A stretch of 64,000 nt of DNA from JBDXHU01 sp039989475 (GCA_039989475.1 JBDXHU010000004.1:186001-250000); one strand, 5' to 3'; shown: positions 32,800-41,821, counted from the stretch's first letter. The notes: generated from the letters alone by a model not told the origin. Numbers and translations: made by a program.

Positions 32800-33858
32800 A
32801 TGTCCGAACAACAGCAGTACACAACACTGCGCGCAAACATTCACGAGTGGGCCGCAGAGCTGGGTTTCCAGCAGCTGGGGATCTGCGATGTCGACCTGGG
32901 TGAACATCCCGCCTACCTGCAACGCTGGCTGGATGCCGGCCGCCACGGCGAGATGGACTATATGGCCAAACACGGCCCGCGCCGCTCACATCCGGAGCAG
33001 TTGGTGCCCGGCACCCTGCGTGTGCTGTCGCTGCGCATGGATTACCTCAGCGATGGCACGGAGCCGCTCACCGTCCTGCAGAACCCAGACAAGGCCTATA
33101 TTTCTCGCTACACCCTGGGTCGCGATTACCACAAGCTGATCCGCAAACGACTGGCCAAACTGGCCCGGCGCATTGAAGCTGAGGCCGGAGGCCAATACCG
33201 GGCCTTCGTCGACAGCGCCCCGGTACTGGAGCGGGCCATCGCCGAGCGGGCCGGCCTCGGCTGGATCGCCAAGAACACCATGCTCATCAACGCCGACGCG
33301 GGCTCCTGGTTCTTCCTCGGCGAGATCTACACCGACCTGCCCCTGCCGACCGACCCGCCGAAACTGGAAAAGCACTGCGGTACTTGCCGGGCCTGCCTCG
33401 ATATCTGCCCGACCAATGCCTTCGTCGGCCCCTTTGAACTGGATGCCCGGCGCTGCATTTCCTACCTGACCATAGAACATGCCGGCAGCATCGACGAAGA
33501 ATTACGGCCGCTCATGGGCAACCGGATTTTTGGCTGTGACGACTGCCAGCTGGTTTGTCCCTGGAACAAGTTCGCCCAGCCCACGGCGGAGACTGACTTC
33601 AGTCCACGCCACCAATTGCAGGACCGCGACCTGGTGGAGTTGTTCCTCTGGGATGAGCCGACCTGGCTGGAGAAGACCGAGGGTGCGGCACTGCGCAGGA
33701 TTGGCTATGAACGCTGGCTGCGCAATATCGCCATCGCCCTGGGCAATGCAAGGGGTTCAGAGCAGGTGATCGCGGCACTGGAAGCGCGCGCGCAGTTCCC
33801 CTCAGAGTTGGTGCAGGAGCATGTGCGCTGGGCGATGGCGCAACACCGCAAGCCTTAA
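32800..33858 (+). CDS. queG: Epoxyqueuosine reductase QueG
   Basis: QueG is a cobalamin and [4Fe-4S] enzyme that makes queuosine in the last step at the tRNA wobble position. From the ATG at 32800 (MSEQQQYTTLRANIHEW) it has 352 residues. The N-terminal half carries AELGFQQLGICDVDLG and YMAKHGPRRSHPEQLVPG; the ferredoxin-like insert has CGTCRACLDICPTNA and CDDCQLVCPWNKFA, eight cysteines for two clusters. The divergent nnr/queG arrangement is common in gammaproteobacteria. Its end overlaps convergent orn by 4 nt. Confidence 0.96.
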   Translation: MSEQQQYTTLRANIHEWAAELGFQQLGICDVDLGEHPAYLQRWLDAGRHGEMDYMAKHGPRRSHPEQLVPGTLRVLSLRMDYLSDGTEPLTVLQNPDKAYISRYTLGRDYHKLIRKRLAKLARRIEAEAGGQYRAFVDSAPVLERAIAERAGLGWIAKNTMLINADAGSWFFLGEIYTDLPLPTDPPKLEKHCGTCRACLDICPTNAFVGPFELDARRCISYLTIEHAGSIDEELRPLMGNRIFGCDDCQLVCPWNKFAQPTAETDFSPRHQLQDRDLVELFLWDEPTWLEKTEGAALRRIGYERWLRNIAIALGNARGSEQVIAALEARAQFPSELVQEHVRWAMAQHRKP

Positions 33859-34409
33859 CCGCGAATAAAATGCTCGCGGTAGTAGCGCATTTCAGCGATC
33901 GACTCGCGAATGTCATCCAGCGCCAGGTGGGTGCCGGTTTTCGCAAAACCCGCCTCCAGCTCCGGTCGCCACAACTGCATCAGGATTTTGAAGCTGGAAA
34001 CGTCCAGGTTGCGGTAGTGAAAAAAGCGCTCCAGCTCCGGCATGTGCCGCGCCATGAAGCGACGATCCTGGCAGATGCTGTTGCCGCACATGGGCGACGC
34101 GCCCTCAGGCACAAATTCCTGCAGGAACTCAATAGTTTTAGCACCGGCACTGGCCTCGGTCTGGTCGCTCTCACGCACCCGTTTCACCAGGCCCGAGCTG
34201 GTGTGATGTGAGGTATTCCACTCATCCATGGCATCCAGGCGTGCGTCCGGCTGATGGATTGCCAGCACCGGCCCCTCGGCCAGTGTATTGAGTTCACTGT
34301 CGGTAACAATCGTGGCGATCTCGATGACCACATCGCCATCCGGGTCCAGCCCGGTCATTTCCATATCGACCCAGATCAGGTTCTTATCACTGAACATTTC
34401 GTGAGACAT
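33855..34409 (-). CDS. orn: Oligoribonuclease
   Basis: Orn degrades 2-5 nt RNAs and pGpG, finishing mRNA turnover and c-di-GMP breakdown. The 184-residue product (ATG at 34409; a GTG at 34415 is in frame) has DEDDh motifs: LIWVDMEMTGLDPD (Exo I), SICQDRRFMARHMPELE (Exo II), and GTHLALDDIRESIAEMRYYREHF (Exo III). It is divergent from rsgA with 79 nt between, the usual arrangement in gammaproteobacteria. Confidence 0.98.
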   Translation of the reverse strand: MSHEMFSDKNLIWVDMEMTGLDPDGDVVIEIATIVTDSELNTLAEGPVLAIHQPDARLDAMDEWNTSHHTSSGLVKRVRESDQTEASAGAKTIEFLQEFVPEGASPMCGNSICQDRRFMARHMPELERFFHYRNLDVSSFKILMQLWRPELEAGFAKTGTHLALDDIRESIAEMRYYREHFIRG

Positions 34410-34488
34410 AGCCACATAAACCCAGAAGTGTGAGCGGCAAGTGTAGCAAAATGCGTCATCACGGCTAATAAGCGGCTATTATGCGGCC

Positions 34489-35505
34489 ATGGGAAAACGC
34501 AAGCTGACCCGGCGACAGGCCTGGCGGGTTAACAAGATTCAGGACGAACGCCGCAAACGTGCCGACGCCAGGGACCAGATGGCGGAAGATGCGCTGGATA
34601 GCGGTGGGCTGGGCGCCGAGCAGGAGGGCCTGGTGGTCGCCCACTACGGCAGCCAGGTCCTGGTCGAGGCCGGCGGCAGCAGCAGTCGCTGCCACCTGCG
34701 CGCCAACCTCGACAGCCTGGTGACCGGCGACCGGGTCATCTGGTGCCGTGGCGAACCGTTGGGCGTGGTGGTGGCGCGCCAGCAACGCGAGTCAGAACTG
34801 CTGCGACCCGACCCCTATGGCAAGCTGAAACCGGTAGCCGCCAACATAGACCAGATCATCGTGGTCATTGCACCCTTGCCGGAACCCCACGCCCATGTCA
34901 TTGATCGCTACCTGGTGGCCGCGGCGGCAGTCAACATCGCACCGCTGATACTGCTGAACAAGTCAGACCTGGTGGACGCTGCCAATCGCGACGCCATAGA
35001 GGACCTGCTGGCGCCCTATCCCGCACTGGGCTACCCGGTACTCGATGCCTCATGCACTAACCAGGATGGCCTGCAGGCACTACTGACTGCCTTGAAAGGT
35101 AAGAGCAGTGTTTTCGTTGGCCAGTCGGGGGTGGGCAAATCCTCACTGGTCAATGCACTACTGCCGGAGGTCGACATTCGCGTGGGCGAGTTATCAGAAA
35201 CGCGTCAGGAGGGAACCCACACCACCACCACCGCGCAGTTGTATCACCTGCCCGACGGCGGCGACCTGATCGATTCTCCCGGCATTCGCGAGTTCGGCCT
35301 GTGGCATATGGAGCGTGAGCAGGTGGAACAGGGTTTCCGGGAATTCGAGCCCCTGCTGGGTCGCTGCAAATTCCGCGACTGCAAACACCAGCAGGAACCC
35401 GCCTGCGCCTTGCTCGAGGCCGCCGCACGCGGCGAAATCAGCGACCGGCGCCTGCAGAGTTACCGGGACATAATCGCCAGCCTGCAGGATAGCGAGCGCT
35501 TCTAA
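34489..35505 (+). CDS. rsgA: Small ribosomal subunit biogenesis GTPase RsgA
   Basis: RsgA checks 30S maturation. The 338-residue protein begins with a basic segment (MGKRKLTRRQAWRVNKIQDE), then an OB fold (about 45-110), a circularly permuted G domain with G4 LLNKSDLV before G1 GQSGVGKSSLVNAL (about 208-221), the switch THTTTTAQLYHLP and G3 DSPGIREFGLW. A C-terminal zinc module has CKFRDCKHQQEPACAL. Full length and intact. Confidence 0.98.
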   Translation: MGKRKLTRRQAWRVNKIQDERRKRADARDQMAEDALDSGGLGAEQEGLVVAHYGSQVLVEAGGSSSRCHLRANLDSLVTGDRVIWCRGEPLGVVVARQQRESELLRPDPYGKLKPVAANIDQIIVVIAPLPEPHAHVIDRYLVAAAAVNIAPLILLNKSDLVDAANRDAIEDLLAPYPALGYPVLDASCTNQDGLQALLTALKGKSSVFVGQSGVGKSSLVNALLPEVDIRVGELSETRQEGTHTTTTAQLYHLPDGGDLIDSPGIREFGLWHMEREQVEQGFREFEPLLGRCKFRDCKHQQEPACALLEAAARGEISDRRLQSYRDIIASLQDSERF

Positions 35506-35559
35506 GCTAGGCTAAACTAGCGTCCCTTTCGCCTCATCACGAACCTAAAGGAAGCCACT

Positions 35560-36396
35560 ATGCAGGCTGGCACCCACCCGCATTCGGCATTACCACTGCT
35601 ACTGGAAGTTAGCGACTTCGCCGGGTTCTACCAGGCCCATAACAACATCCTGCTGGTGGATGTCAGCAGCCCCGAAAACTATCAACGGGGCCACATTCCG
35701 GGCGCAGTACACTTGCCGCCCGGCGTCCTGCAGGGTGGCATCGCACCGGCGCCAGGCCGCATTCCGCCGCAAGAGCGCTTGAACGAGATTTTCTCCTACC
35801 TGGGCCTGCTCCCTGAGCACCACCTGGTGGCCTACGATGATGAGGGCGGTGGCTGGGCCGGCCGTTTGCTGTGGACCCTGGACGCCATCGGACATCACAA
35901 CTACAGCTACCTGAACGGCGGCATTCACGCCTGGCGGGCCGAGGGCCTGCAGGAAGAAACCGACATAACACAGCCCGACTCGAACAACATCGAGGTGCAG
36001 GTCAACGCCGGCCCCATCGCCGAGATCGAGGATATCCTGCCGCGACTGGAGGACCCGACCTTTGCCATCTGGGATGCCCGCTCCGCCGAGGAATATCTCG
36101 GCCAGCGTTCTGGTTCCGCCCGCGCCGGCCACATTCCCGGTGCCATCAATATTGACTGGCTGGAGCTGATTGACCGCGACAACGCCACCCGACTGGTCGA
36201 CCTGCAGCAGCTGCAAACGCGTCTGGACAGCCTCGGACTAGCGGCAGACAAAGACCTGGTGACTCACTGCCAGACCCATCACCGGTCCAGCCTGAGCTGG
36301 CTGGTCATGAAAATTCTCGGCTACCCATCGGTGAAGGGCTATCACGGCTCCTGGGCTGAATGGGGCAACGACCCCGAACTACCGGTGGAGGTATAA
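35560..36396 (+). CDS. Thiosulfate sulfurtransferase with two rhodanese domains
   Basis: The 278-residue product has two rhodanese domains. The N-terminal, non-catalytic one spans about 10-135 (LLVDVSSPENYQRGHIPGAVHL). The C-terminal one spans about 160-275 (AIWDARSAEEYLGQRSGSARAGHIPGAINID) with the active-site loop VTHCQTHHRSS holding the catalytic Cys. It moves sulfane sulfur from thiosulfate or mercaptopyruvate to an acceptor; the loop does not let me choose between them. It ends three nt before psd, so the two are probably co-translated. Confidence 0.92.
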   Translation: MQAGTHPHSALPLLLEVSDFAGFYQAHNNILLVDVSSPENYQRGHIPGAVHLPPGVLQGGIAPAPGRIPPQERLNEIFSYLGLLPEHHLVAYDDEGGGWAGRLLWTLDAIGHHNYSYLNGGIHAWRAEGLQEETDITQPDSNNIEVQVNAGPIAEIEDILPRLEDPTFAIWDARSAEEYLGQRSGSARAGHIPGAINIDWLELIDRDNATRLVDLQQLQTRLDSLGLAADKDLVTHCQTHHRSSLSWLVMKILGYPSVKGYHGSWAEWGNDPELPVEV

Positions 36397-36398
36397 GC

Positions 36399-37250
36399 GT
36401 GGATACGCTGTTCATCATCCTGCAGCACCTGTTGCCACAACATTTGCTCTCTCGCGCCACGGGCTGGCTGGCAAGCTCGGAAATTGACTGGATCAAGAAC
36501 CCGCTGATCAAGCTGTTCGCCAATCATTTCAAGGTCGACATGAATGAGGCGGCGGAGCCGGAACTGGAGCACTACGCCAGCTTCAATGCATTCTTCACCC
36601 GCGCCCTGCGCGACGGCGCCCGGCCGATTGATAGTGACCCACTGGCTATCGCCTGCCCGGCTGACGGTGCCGTCAGCCAACTCGGCGCGATTGAAAGCGG
36701 TCGCATTTTCCAGGCCAAGGGCCGCAGCTACACCTGTGCGGAACTGCTGGGCGATGCCGAGCGCGCAACCGCCTTTCACAATGGCCAGTTCGCCACCATC
36801 TACCTGTCGCCGCGGGATTACCACCGCGTGCACATGCCGCTGGCCGGCGAACTCAGTGCCCAGACTTATATCCCCGGCGAGTTATTCTCGGTTAACCAGG
36901 TCACGGCCGAGAGTGTCGAGCGCCTGTTCGCGCGCAATGAACGCCTGGTCTGTTACTTCGACACCCCCGCCGGCCCCGTGGCCATGGTATTGGTCGGCGC
37001 AATGATCGTCGCCGGCATCGAAACCGTCTGGTCCGGCCAGGTGGCGCCGCCGCCGCGAGAGCCCAAGACCATCGACTTCAAACGCGCTCCGGCCGGGGTC
37101 AAGTTGGACAAGGGCGAGGAAATGGGTCGCTTTATGCTTGGCTCGACGGTGATACTCCTGTTTCCCGAGGGGAGCATGCAGTGGGATGAGCAGTACCAGG
37201 CGAATTCGCCGACGCGGATGGGTGAACGCATGGGCAAGCTGCTGTCATAG
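36399..37250 (+). CDS. psd: Phosphatidylserine decarboxylase
   Basis: Psd makes phosphatidylethanolamine at the inner membrane. The start is a GTG at 36399 (MDTLFIILQHLLPQHLLSR) with GGAGG eight nt upstream, giving 283 residues. The self-cleavage site that forms the pyruvoyl group is the LGST in GRFMLGSTVILLFPEG, near residue 253. Further motifs are ISYxx-like YLSPRDYHRVHMPL and FARNERLVCYFDTPAG. It follows the sulfurtransferase with a two-nt gap. Confidence 0.97.
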   Translation: MDTLFIILQHLLPQHLLSRATGWLASSEIDWIKNPLIKLFANHFKVDMNEAAEPELEHYASFNAFFTRALRDGARPIDSDPLAIACPADGAVSQLGAIESGRIFQAKGRSYTCAELLGDAERATAFHNGQFATIYLSPRDYHRVHMPLAGELSAQTYIPGELFSVNQVTAESVERLFARNERLVCYFDTPAGPVAMVLVGAMIVAGIETVWSGQVAPPPREPKTIDFKRAPAGVKLDKGEEMGRFMLGSTVILLFPEGSMQWDEQYQANSPTRMGERMGKLLS

Positions 37251-37410
37251 GATCTGTCCGCTGTTGGCGGCTGCGAAAACCTATACCTGATTTTCCGACA
37301 CGCTGTACCCGCCCAGGGTTGATCGCCCAAATCGCGGGCGTACGGTCTGTGTTTCATTTTCAGGACACGCCGTACCCGCCGAGGGTTGATCGCCCAAATC
37401 ACGGGCGTAC
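37251..37410. repeat. Tandem partial copies leading into hairpin element 1
   Basis: A 67-nt unit runs from 37344 to 37410, opening with the same 23-bp arm as element 1 (GGTCTGTGTTTCATTTTCAG then GAC) and followed by CACGCCGTACCCGCC, a GGGTTGATCGCCC segment and GGGCGTAC. A related partial unit lies at about 37290-37343. The first ~40 nt after psd hold nothing recognisable. No gene is present. Confidence 0.8.
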
Positions 37411-37508
37411 GGTCTGTGTTTCATTTTCAGGACACGCCGTGAACCCGTCCATGGGGGCTCGAGGCGGACATCCATGTCCGCCACGGTCCTGAAAATGAAA
37501 CACAGACC
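37411..37508. repeat. Hairpin element 1 (98 bp, 23-bp perfect arms)
   Basis: The arm at 37411-37433 is the exact reverse complement of 37486-37508. Between them is a core with CACGCCGTGAA, CCGTCCATGG, GGCTCG, a small hairpin around ACATCCATGT (GGCGGACATCCATGTCCGCC) and CACGGTCC. The same core, in other flanking arms, occurs in the elements at 37567-37658 and 47054-47149 (both in reverse orientation). The whole can fold as one long cruciform. Confidence 0.85.
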
Positions 37509-37566
37509 CCACACCCTGGATCGAGGAAAACGTCGGCGGCTTATGGCTTGATGCAGCGGTCAGTTG

Positions 37567-37658
37567 CTGTGTGGCCGGTTGCGGACCGTCGGCGCCATGG
37601 ACGGCGCCGTCGAGCTTACATGGATGTATTCACAGCGTGTCCGCAACCGGCCATACAG
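37567..37658. repeat. Hairpin element 2 (92 bp, 20-bp arms)
   Basis: CTGTGTGGCCGGTTGCGGAC at 37567-37586 pairs with 37639-37658 with one mismatch. Inside is CGGCGCCATGGACGGCGCCG (itself a hairpin), TCGAGC and ACATGGATGT, i.e. the core of element 1 in reverse complement. The arms differ completely in sequence from those of element 1. Confidence 0.85.
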
Positions 37659-37852
37659 TGGCTGACCGGCGGCGGTAGCACGTTGAACCTGCTAGAGATT
37701 TTCCCCGACCAAACGCCACCCAGAATGGCGGCCTCAAGCCCACATGGATGGGTTCAGAGCCTGCCCCGCTTTATCGGATACAGCGTGTCCGCAACCGGCC
37801 ATACAGTGACTGGCCGGCGGCGGTAGCACGTAAACCTGCTAGAGGTTTTCCT
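37632..37852. repeat. Duplicated segment covering the phoH 3' end
   Basis: About 73 nt at 37632-37705 recur at 37780-37852. Both contain GTCCGCAACCGGCCATACAG, GGCGGCGGTAGCACGT, AACCTGCTAGAG and TTTTCC. In the second copy this runs into the phoH stop (CTA at 37839-37841 on the plus strand) and its last codons. The first copy therefore carries a stray duplicate of the phoH terminus plus its 3' flank. The 37706-37779 spacer has no recognisable feature. Confidence 0.8.
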
Positions 37853-39275
37853 CGGCGAAGGCCGCCAGGCGAGACCGCTCTATGCCGTTGATATGCATGA
37901 TCCCGGCGTGGGGATATTGCTTGCAGCGCTCGACCAGGTAGGTCAGGCCCGAGGTCAGGGGGCTGATGTACTTGTTGTCGATTTGCGCCAGGTTGCCGAG
38001 TACAACGATCTTGGAGTCGGCGCCGACCCGAGTAATCACCGACTTGAGCTGAAACTGGGTCAGGCCCTGGCTCTCATCAATAATAATGTAGGCGTTATTA
38101 AAGGAACGCCCGCGCATGAAGTTGAGCGACTTGAACTGGATGTTGGCGCGTTCCTTGACGTATTCGATGCTGCCGTGACTGCACTCGTCGGTGCCGTGCA
38201 AAATTTCCAGGTTGTCATCGAAGGCAGCCAACCAGGGCGCCATCTTTTCTTCCTCGGTGCCGGGCAGGAAGCCGATGTCCTCGGCGATCGGCGGCGTGGA
38301 GCGAGCCACGATCAACTTGTTGTATTTCTTTTGTTCCAGAATCGCGTGTAAACCATAGGCCAGTGCGATCAAGGTCTTGCCGGAACCGGCGGGCCCGGTC
38401 AGCACGGTCATGTCGACCTCGTCATCATCGATCAGCTCCATGGCCATCGCCTGCTCGAGGTTACGCGGCGACAGACCCCAGAAGCGAGTGTTCATCAGGT
38501 TGTCGCGACTATCGCAGCGCAGATAGACATAGTCTTCGTCGATCCGCTTCACATAGGCGAAGAACTCCTTGTCGTCGAACAGGAACATATTGGGGTAGGC
38601 GCGTGGCAGGCATTCCCGGGGAACCCGGTGCAAGGTGCGATCACCCTCACGCAGGGTGTCTACCTGTTCAATGCCGGACCAGAAATCACCCTCAATCTGA
38701 TCGCAGCCCTTGGCCAGCAGGTCAATATCATCCAGTACCCGATCGCGACGGTAGTCCTCAACGTGCTCAAGTCCGGAGCCCTTGGCCTTGAGCCGCATGT
38801 TGATATCTTTGGTCACCAGGCAAACAAAATCCTGGGGGTGTTCCGCTTGCAGGCGCAGGGCCACATTAATGATGCGATTGTCGTTGGCCTGGTCCTGGGT
38901 GTCGTTGAGAAAGGGAATGTCGCTGTTGTCCGCCAGCAGCTGGTCCGGATAAATAGACAGCTTGCCGAGGGGGCCATCGAGGCTGGAGCCGGGAATATCG
39001 ACGCCTTCCTGCAGCTCACCGGGACTCGCCTCATCCACAACCTTATCGATCATCTGGATGGCAATACGTGCTTCCCGGCTGACAGTCTTGTCACGCCGAT
39101 CTTTAATATCGTCGAGTTCTTCGAGCACGGTCATCGGCAAGACGATGCGATGCTCATTAAATGCCAAAACCGATGTCGGGTCATGGAGCAGGACGTTGGT
39201 GTCCAGCACGTAAATTTTCTTTTCCGCCAGGGCGGGGTGTGGTTGATCTACACGCAGGGCAGCGCCTGAATCCAT
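37839..39275 (-). CDS. PhoH family ATPase with N-terminal PIN domain
   Basis: The 478-residue protein has a PIN-type nuclease domain (YVLDTNVLLHDPTS at about 21-34, with DELDDIKD-like acidic residues in LEELDDIKDRRDK and LVTKDINMRLKA) followed by the PhoH P-loop domain: Walker A LTGPAGSGKTLIALAYG, Walker B NAYIIIDESQGLT, and GNLAQIDNKYISPLTSGL. This PIN-PhoH fusion (YlaK/PhoH2 type) is associated with RNA unwinding and cleavage. AGAGGA lies upstream of the ATG. The 3' end lies within a duplicated repeat. Confidence 0.93.
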   Translation of the reverse strand: MDSGAALRVDQPHPALAEKKIYVLDTNVLLHDPTSVLAFNEHRIVLPMTVLEELDDIKDRRDKTVSREARIAIQMIDKVVDEASPGELQEGVDIPGSSLDGPLGKLSIYPDQLLADNSDIPFLNDTQDQANDNRIINVALRLQAEHPQDFVCLVTKDINMRLKAKGSGLEHVEDYRRDRVLDDIDLLAKGCDQIEGDFWSGIEQVDTLREGDRTLHRVPRECLPRAYPNMFLFDDKEFFAYVKRIDEDYVYLRCDSRDNLMNTRFWGLSPRNLEQAMAMELIDDDEVDMTVLTGPAGSGKTLIALAYGLHAILEQKKYNKLIVARSTPPIAEDIGFLPGTEEEKMAPWLAAFDDNLEILHGTDECSHGSIEYVKERANIQFKSLNFMRGRSFNNAYIIIDESQGLTQFQLKSVITRVGADSKIVVLGNLAQIDNKYISPLTSGLTYLVERCKQYPHAGIMHINGIERSRLAAFAEENL

Positions 39276-39642
39276 AAAGGAATCCTCTCGGGTCTATTTT
39301 GAAAAAGGTAGGGGAAACGAAAAGCAGCTGGAAATTTGGGGTAAGCGTTTCTGAGCGATGAAGGCCCGCAGGGGCATTGCTCAATCGAGGCGTGTCGGTA
39401 GCACGCTGTGTCTTGCGTCCGCTGGTAGAGGTGAACTCTCTCAACCGACGACTGGAAAATCTTCAATAACGTTTCCCAGGTTGACTGGTTTACCTCGCGC
39501 CGGGCCAAGCCCGACGCATAATCAATACTGATTGGCCGTCCACGGTTTGTCAACGCGATTATTCTCACAGCGTGACCTTGATCGACTGACACTGCCGTCA
39601 ATATGGGCTAGCATAGGTCGCCTATGACTTTTTTCCTTCCCC
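39276..39642. promoter_or_regulatory. Divergent phoH/rnb promoter region
   Basis: This 367-nt gap has no supported gene. On the minus strand a TTGACA (39553-39548) with a weak CAGTAT 17 nt downstream (39530-39525) could be the phoH promoter, giving a ~250-nt leader. For rnb I see no clear -35/-10 within the 40 nt before its ATG. Confidence 0.35.
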
Positions 39643-41610
39643 ATGCTTCCCCAGGATTCTCTAGCTCAGCTTAAGGGCCTCAAGGCCCAAATGGAGGCAG
39701 AGAAAGAGCGCGCTGAGGCCGTAGTTAAAGGCACCCAGTCGCGCTATGGCTTTGCTGTGCTCGCCGATGGCAGGGAAATATTTATCCCGCCCGATGAAAT
39801 GCTCAAGGCCTTTCCAGACGATCGCGTCAAAGTCTGCATCCGCCCGGATAAGGGCGACAAGCCAATTGCCGAGATCGAGAGCCTCATTGAGTGCCCGCTG
39901 GCTGAGTTCACGGGTCGCTGTGTGCGCAAGGGCAAGGCCATGTTTGTCGAACCTGACCTGCCGCGCCTGAGCCGCTGGTTGTTTATACCGCCCCATGCCC
40001 GCAACGGGGTAAAAGAAGGCGACTACCTGCGTGCCGCTATATTGCGCCACCCCATCAAGGACGGCAGGCCGCAGGCGAAAGTGCTGTCTATTCTCGGCAA
40101 CGCGGAAACCGTGGGCATTGAGAACCACTACACCGCCAACAAGTACGGTCTGCATGCGGAGTGGAGCAAAGAAGGCCTGCTGGAGCTGGAGGCCTGTCTT
40201 GCCAATGCCCAGCCAGTGGCAGATCAGCGACGGCGGGATCTGTCCGACCTGGAATTTGTCAGCATCGATTCTGCGCGCACCCAGGATATAGACGATGCAC
40301 TCTATGCCGATATCAGCAACGAGGGCTGGAATCTCTACGTGGCCATCGCCGATCCAACCAGCTTCATCACGGAAGGCTCGCTACTGGAGCGGGAAATCGC
40401 CAGCCGCGGCACCTCGGTTTACTTTCACGGCGACGCCATCGCCATGTTGCCCGAACAACTCTCCCAGGACACCTGCGCCCTGGCGGAAGACAAGGATCGC
40501 CCCGCCCTGGTGTGCAAGATCGCGGTCAGCGACAGCGGTGTGGTCGGTGACTTCGAGTTCATTGAAGCCGTGGTGCGCTCCCGGGCAAAGCTGAGCTATC
40601 TGGCAGTCGACCGCTACCTGGCCGGTAATTACGATGAGCTCATGAGCCACGCAACGCCGCTGGAAGCCCTCTACCAGGTATACCGGGCGCTGCGCGCCCA
40701 GCGCGAGGCAAGCGAACTGGTCATGGAGGATAGAAAGGAATATCGATGGATTCTCAACGATCAGAAGAAGATCGATCGTATTGAGCGAAGCGAAAAGCTG
40801 CTCTCGCAGAAGCTGGTCGAAGAGTGCATGGTCGCTACCAATCGCTGCTGCGCGCGCTTTCTCAAGGAGCGGCAGTGCAGTGGCCCCTTTATCAGCCACC
40901 GGGGTTTTCGTGGAGACCGCAAGGATGAACTAAAGCGTTTCCTCACCCTGTTCCAACCGGACTTTCTGGAACAGGACCTGGACCAGGTACAGAACTATCG
41001 CCAGCTCATGCTGCGCCTCAGCGAATCGCAGGACCTGCCACTGCGAAGCATGGCCAATCGCCTGCTGGCCAGGGCGGAGCTCACAACCGAGCCTGGCGCA
41101 CATATGGGCATGGGGCTGGAGTGCTATAGCAACTGCACCTCACCACTACGCAAATACGTCGATTTCCTGGTCCATCGCCAGATTAAGTCAGTACTGCACG
41201 ACGGTTCGGGCAAGTCAGTCAGCAAGCAACAACTGACAGACCTGGCCGGCCACCTGGCGACAGCGCGCCAGGCCAGCCGGGAAGCAGAACTCTGGTTGCA
41301 GTGTGAATTCCTGCGTGAGCAGGTCGGGTCTGAGCGCGATGCGATTATCAGCCAGATCAACAGCAGCGGATTTACCGCGCGGCTGGTGGACTGTGGAATT
41401 GAGGGTCAGGTGGATTTGCGCAAGGACCCGGAAAAGTTCAGCTTCGACCGCTGGAAGGCGATACTCAGCAGTGCCACTCGCAGCTTCAGCCTGGAGCAAG
41501 CGTTGAAAATCAGAATCGAACGGATTGACCCGGCAAAGCGGGAGATCCTGTTTGTACCGCTGGCGGATAGTGCTGACGCACCAGAGTCACCAGCTGAATC
41601 ATCTCCTTGA
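39643..41610 (+). CDS. rnb: Exoribonuclease II (RNase II)
   Basis: RNase II is a processive 3'-5' exoribonuclease acting on unstructured RNA. The 655-residue product has N-terminal cold-shock domains (about 25-165, SRYGFAVLADGREIFIP), then the RNB domain with catalytic aspartates in SIDSARTQDIDDALYA, RGTSVYFHGDAIAMLP, CTSPLRKYVDFLVHR, and a C-terminal S1 domain. Length is close to E. coli Rnb (644), and it lacks the winged-helix N-terminus and Lys/Gly tail of the RNase R at 5608-8112, so it is a true second exonuclease. Confidence 0.93.
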   Translation: MLPQDSLAQLKGLKAQMEAEKERAEAVVKGTQSRYGFAVLADGREIFIPPDEMLKAFPDDRVKVCIRPDKGDKPIAEIESLIECPLAEFTGRCVRKGKAMFVEPDLPRLSRWLFIPPHARNGVKEGDYLRAAILRHPIKDGRPQAKVLSILGNAETVGIENHYTANKYGLHAEWSKEGLLELEACLANAQPVADQRRRDLSDLEFVSIDSARTQDIDDALYADISNEGWNLYVAIADPTSFITEGSLLEREIASRGTSVYFHGDAIAMLPEQLSQDTCALAEDKDRPALVCKIAVSDSGVVGDFEFIEAVVRSRAKLSYLAVDRYLAGNYDELMSHATPLEALYQVYRALRAQREASELVMEDRKEYRWILNDQKKIDRIERSEKLLSQKLVEECMVATNRCCARFLKERQCSGPFISHRGFRGDRKDELKRFLTLFQPDFLEQDLDQVQNYRQLMLRLSESQDLPLRSMANRLLARAELTTEPGAHMGMGLECYSNCTSPLRKYVDFLVHRQIKSVLHDGSGKSVSKQQLTDLAGHLATARQASREAELWLQCEFLREQVGSERDAIISQINSSGFTARLVDCGIEGQVDLRKDPEKFSFDRWKAILSSATRSFSLEQALKIRIERIDPAKREILFVPLADSADAPESPAESSP

Positions 41611-41821
41611 CGCCCAGGGCACGCAGGTAAACCCCCATCTCCTCAAGGCTATCCAGGGCCACATTGTGATCCACCTGGCGCAGGGACTGCACAATAGCCA
41701 GCTCGGCTGAAGACAGCGAGCTGTCGCTGCTGAAGATCAATTTGGTAAAGGTATCAACGACTTGCATCTCGCTGGGCATGTCGTCGCAATCCTTAGTGCT
41801 GTCCAAGTCTGAACTGGCCAT
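41510..41821 (-). CDS. Hypothetical protein, convergent with and overlapping rnb
   Basis: The 103-residue protein is acidic at its N-terminus (MASSDLDSTKDCDDMPSE) and helical in the middle (TFTKLIFSSDSSLSSAELAIVQSLRQVDHN, LEEMGVYLRALGVKEMIQLVTLVRQHY). The pattern of a conserved-looking amphipathic helical core suggests a real gene, and it fills the space before asnS. Its last 101 nt overlap the rnb 3' end antisense. There is no strong ribosome-binding site. No family recognised. Confidence 0.6.
   Translation of the reverse strand: MASSDLDSTKDCDDMPSEMQVVDTFTKLIFSSDSSLSSAELAIVQSLRQVDHNVALDSLEEMGVYLRALGVKEMIQLVTLVRQHYPPAVQTGSPALPGQSVRF

Noticed and set aside
37290..37850. Insertion sequence between psd and phoH
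   Set aside because: Despite long inverted arms there is no transposase frame and each element is under 100 bp.
39248..39601. 117-codon open frame on the minus strand between phoH and rnb
   Set aside because: It overlaps the phoH start, has no recognisable domain and no ribosome-binding site, and it covers the likely promoter region.
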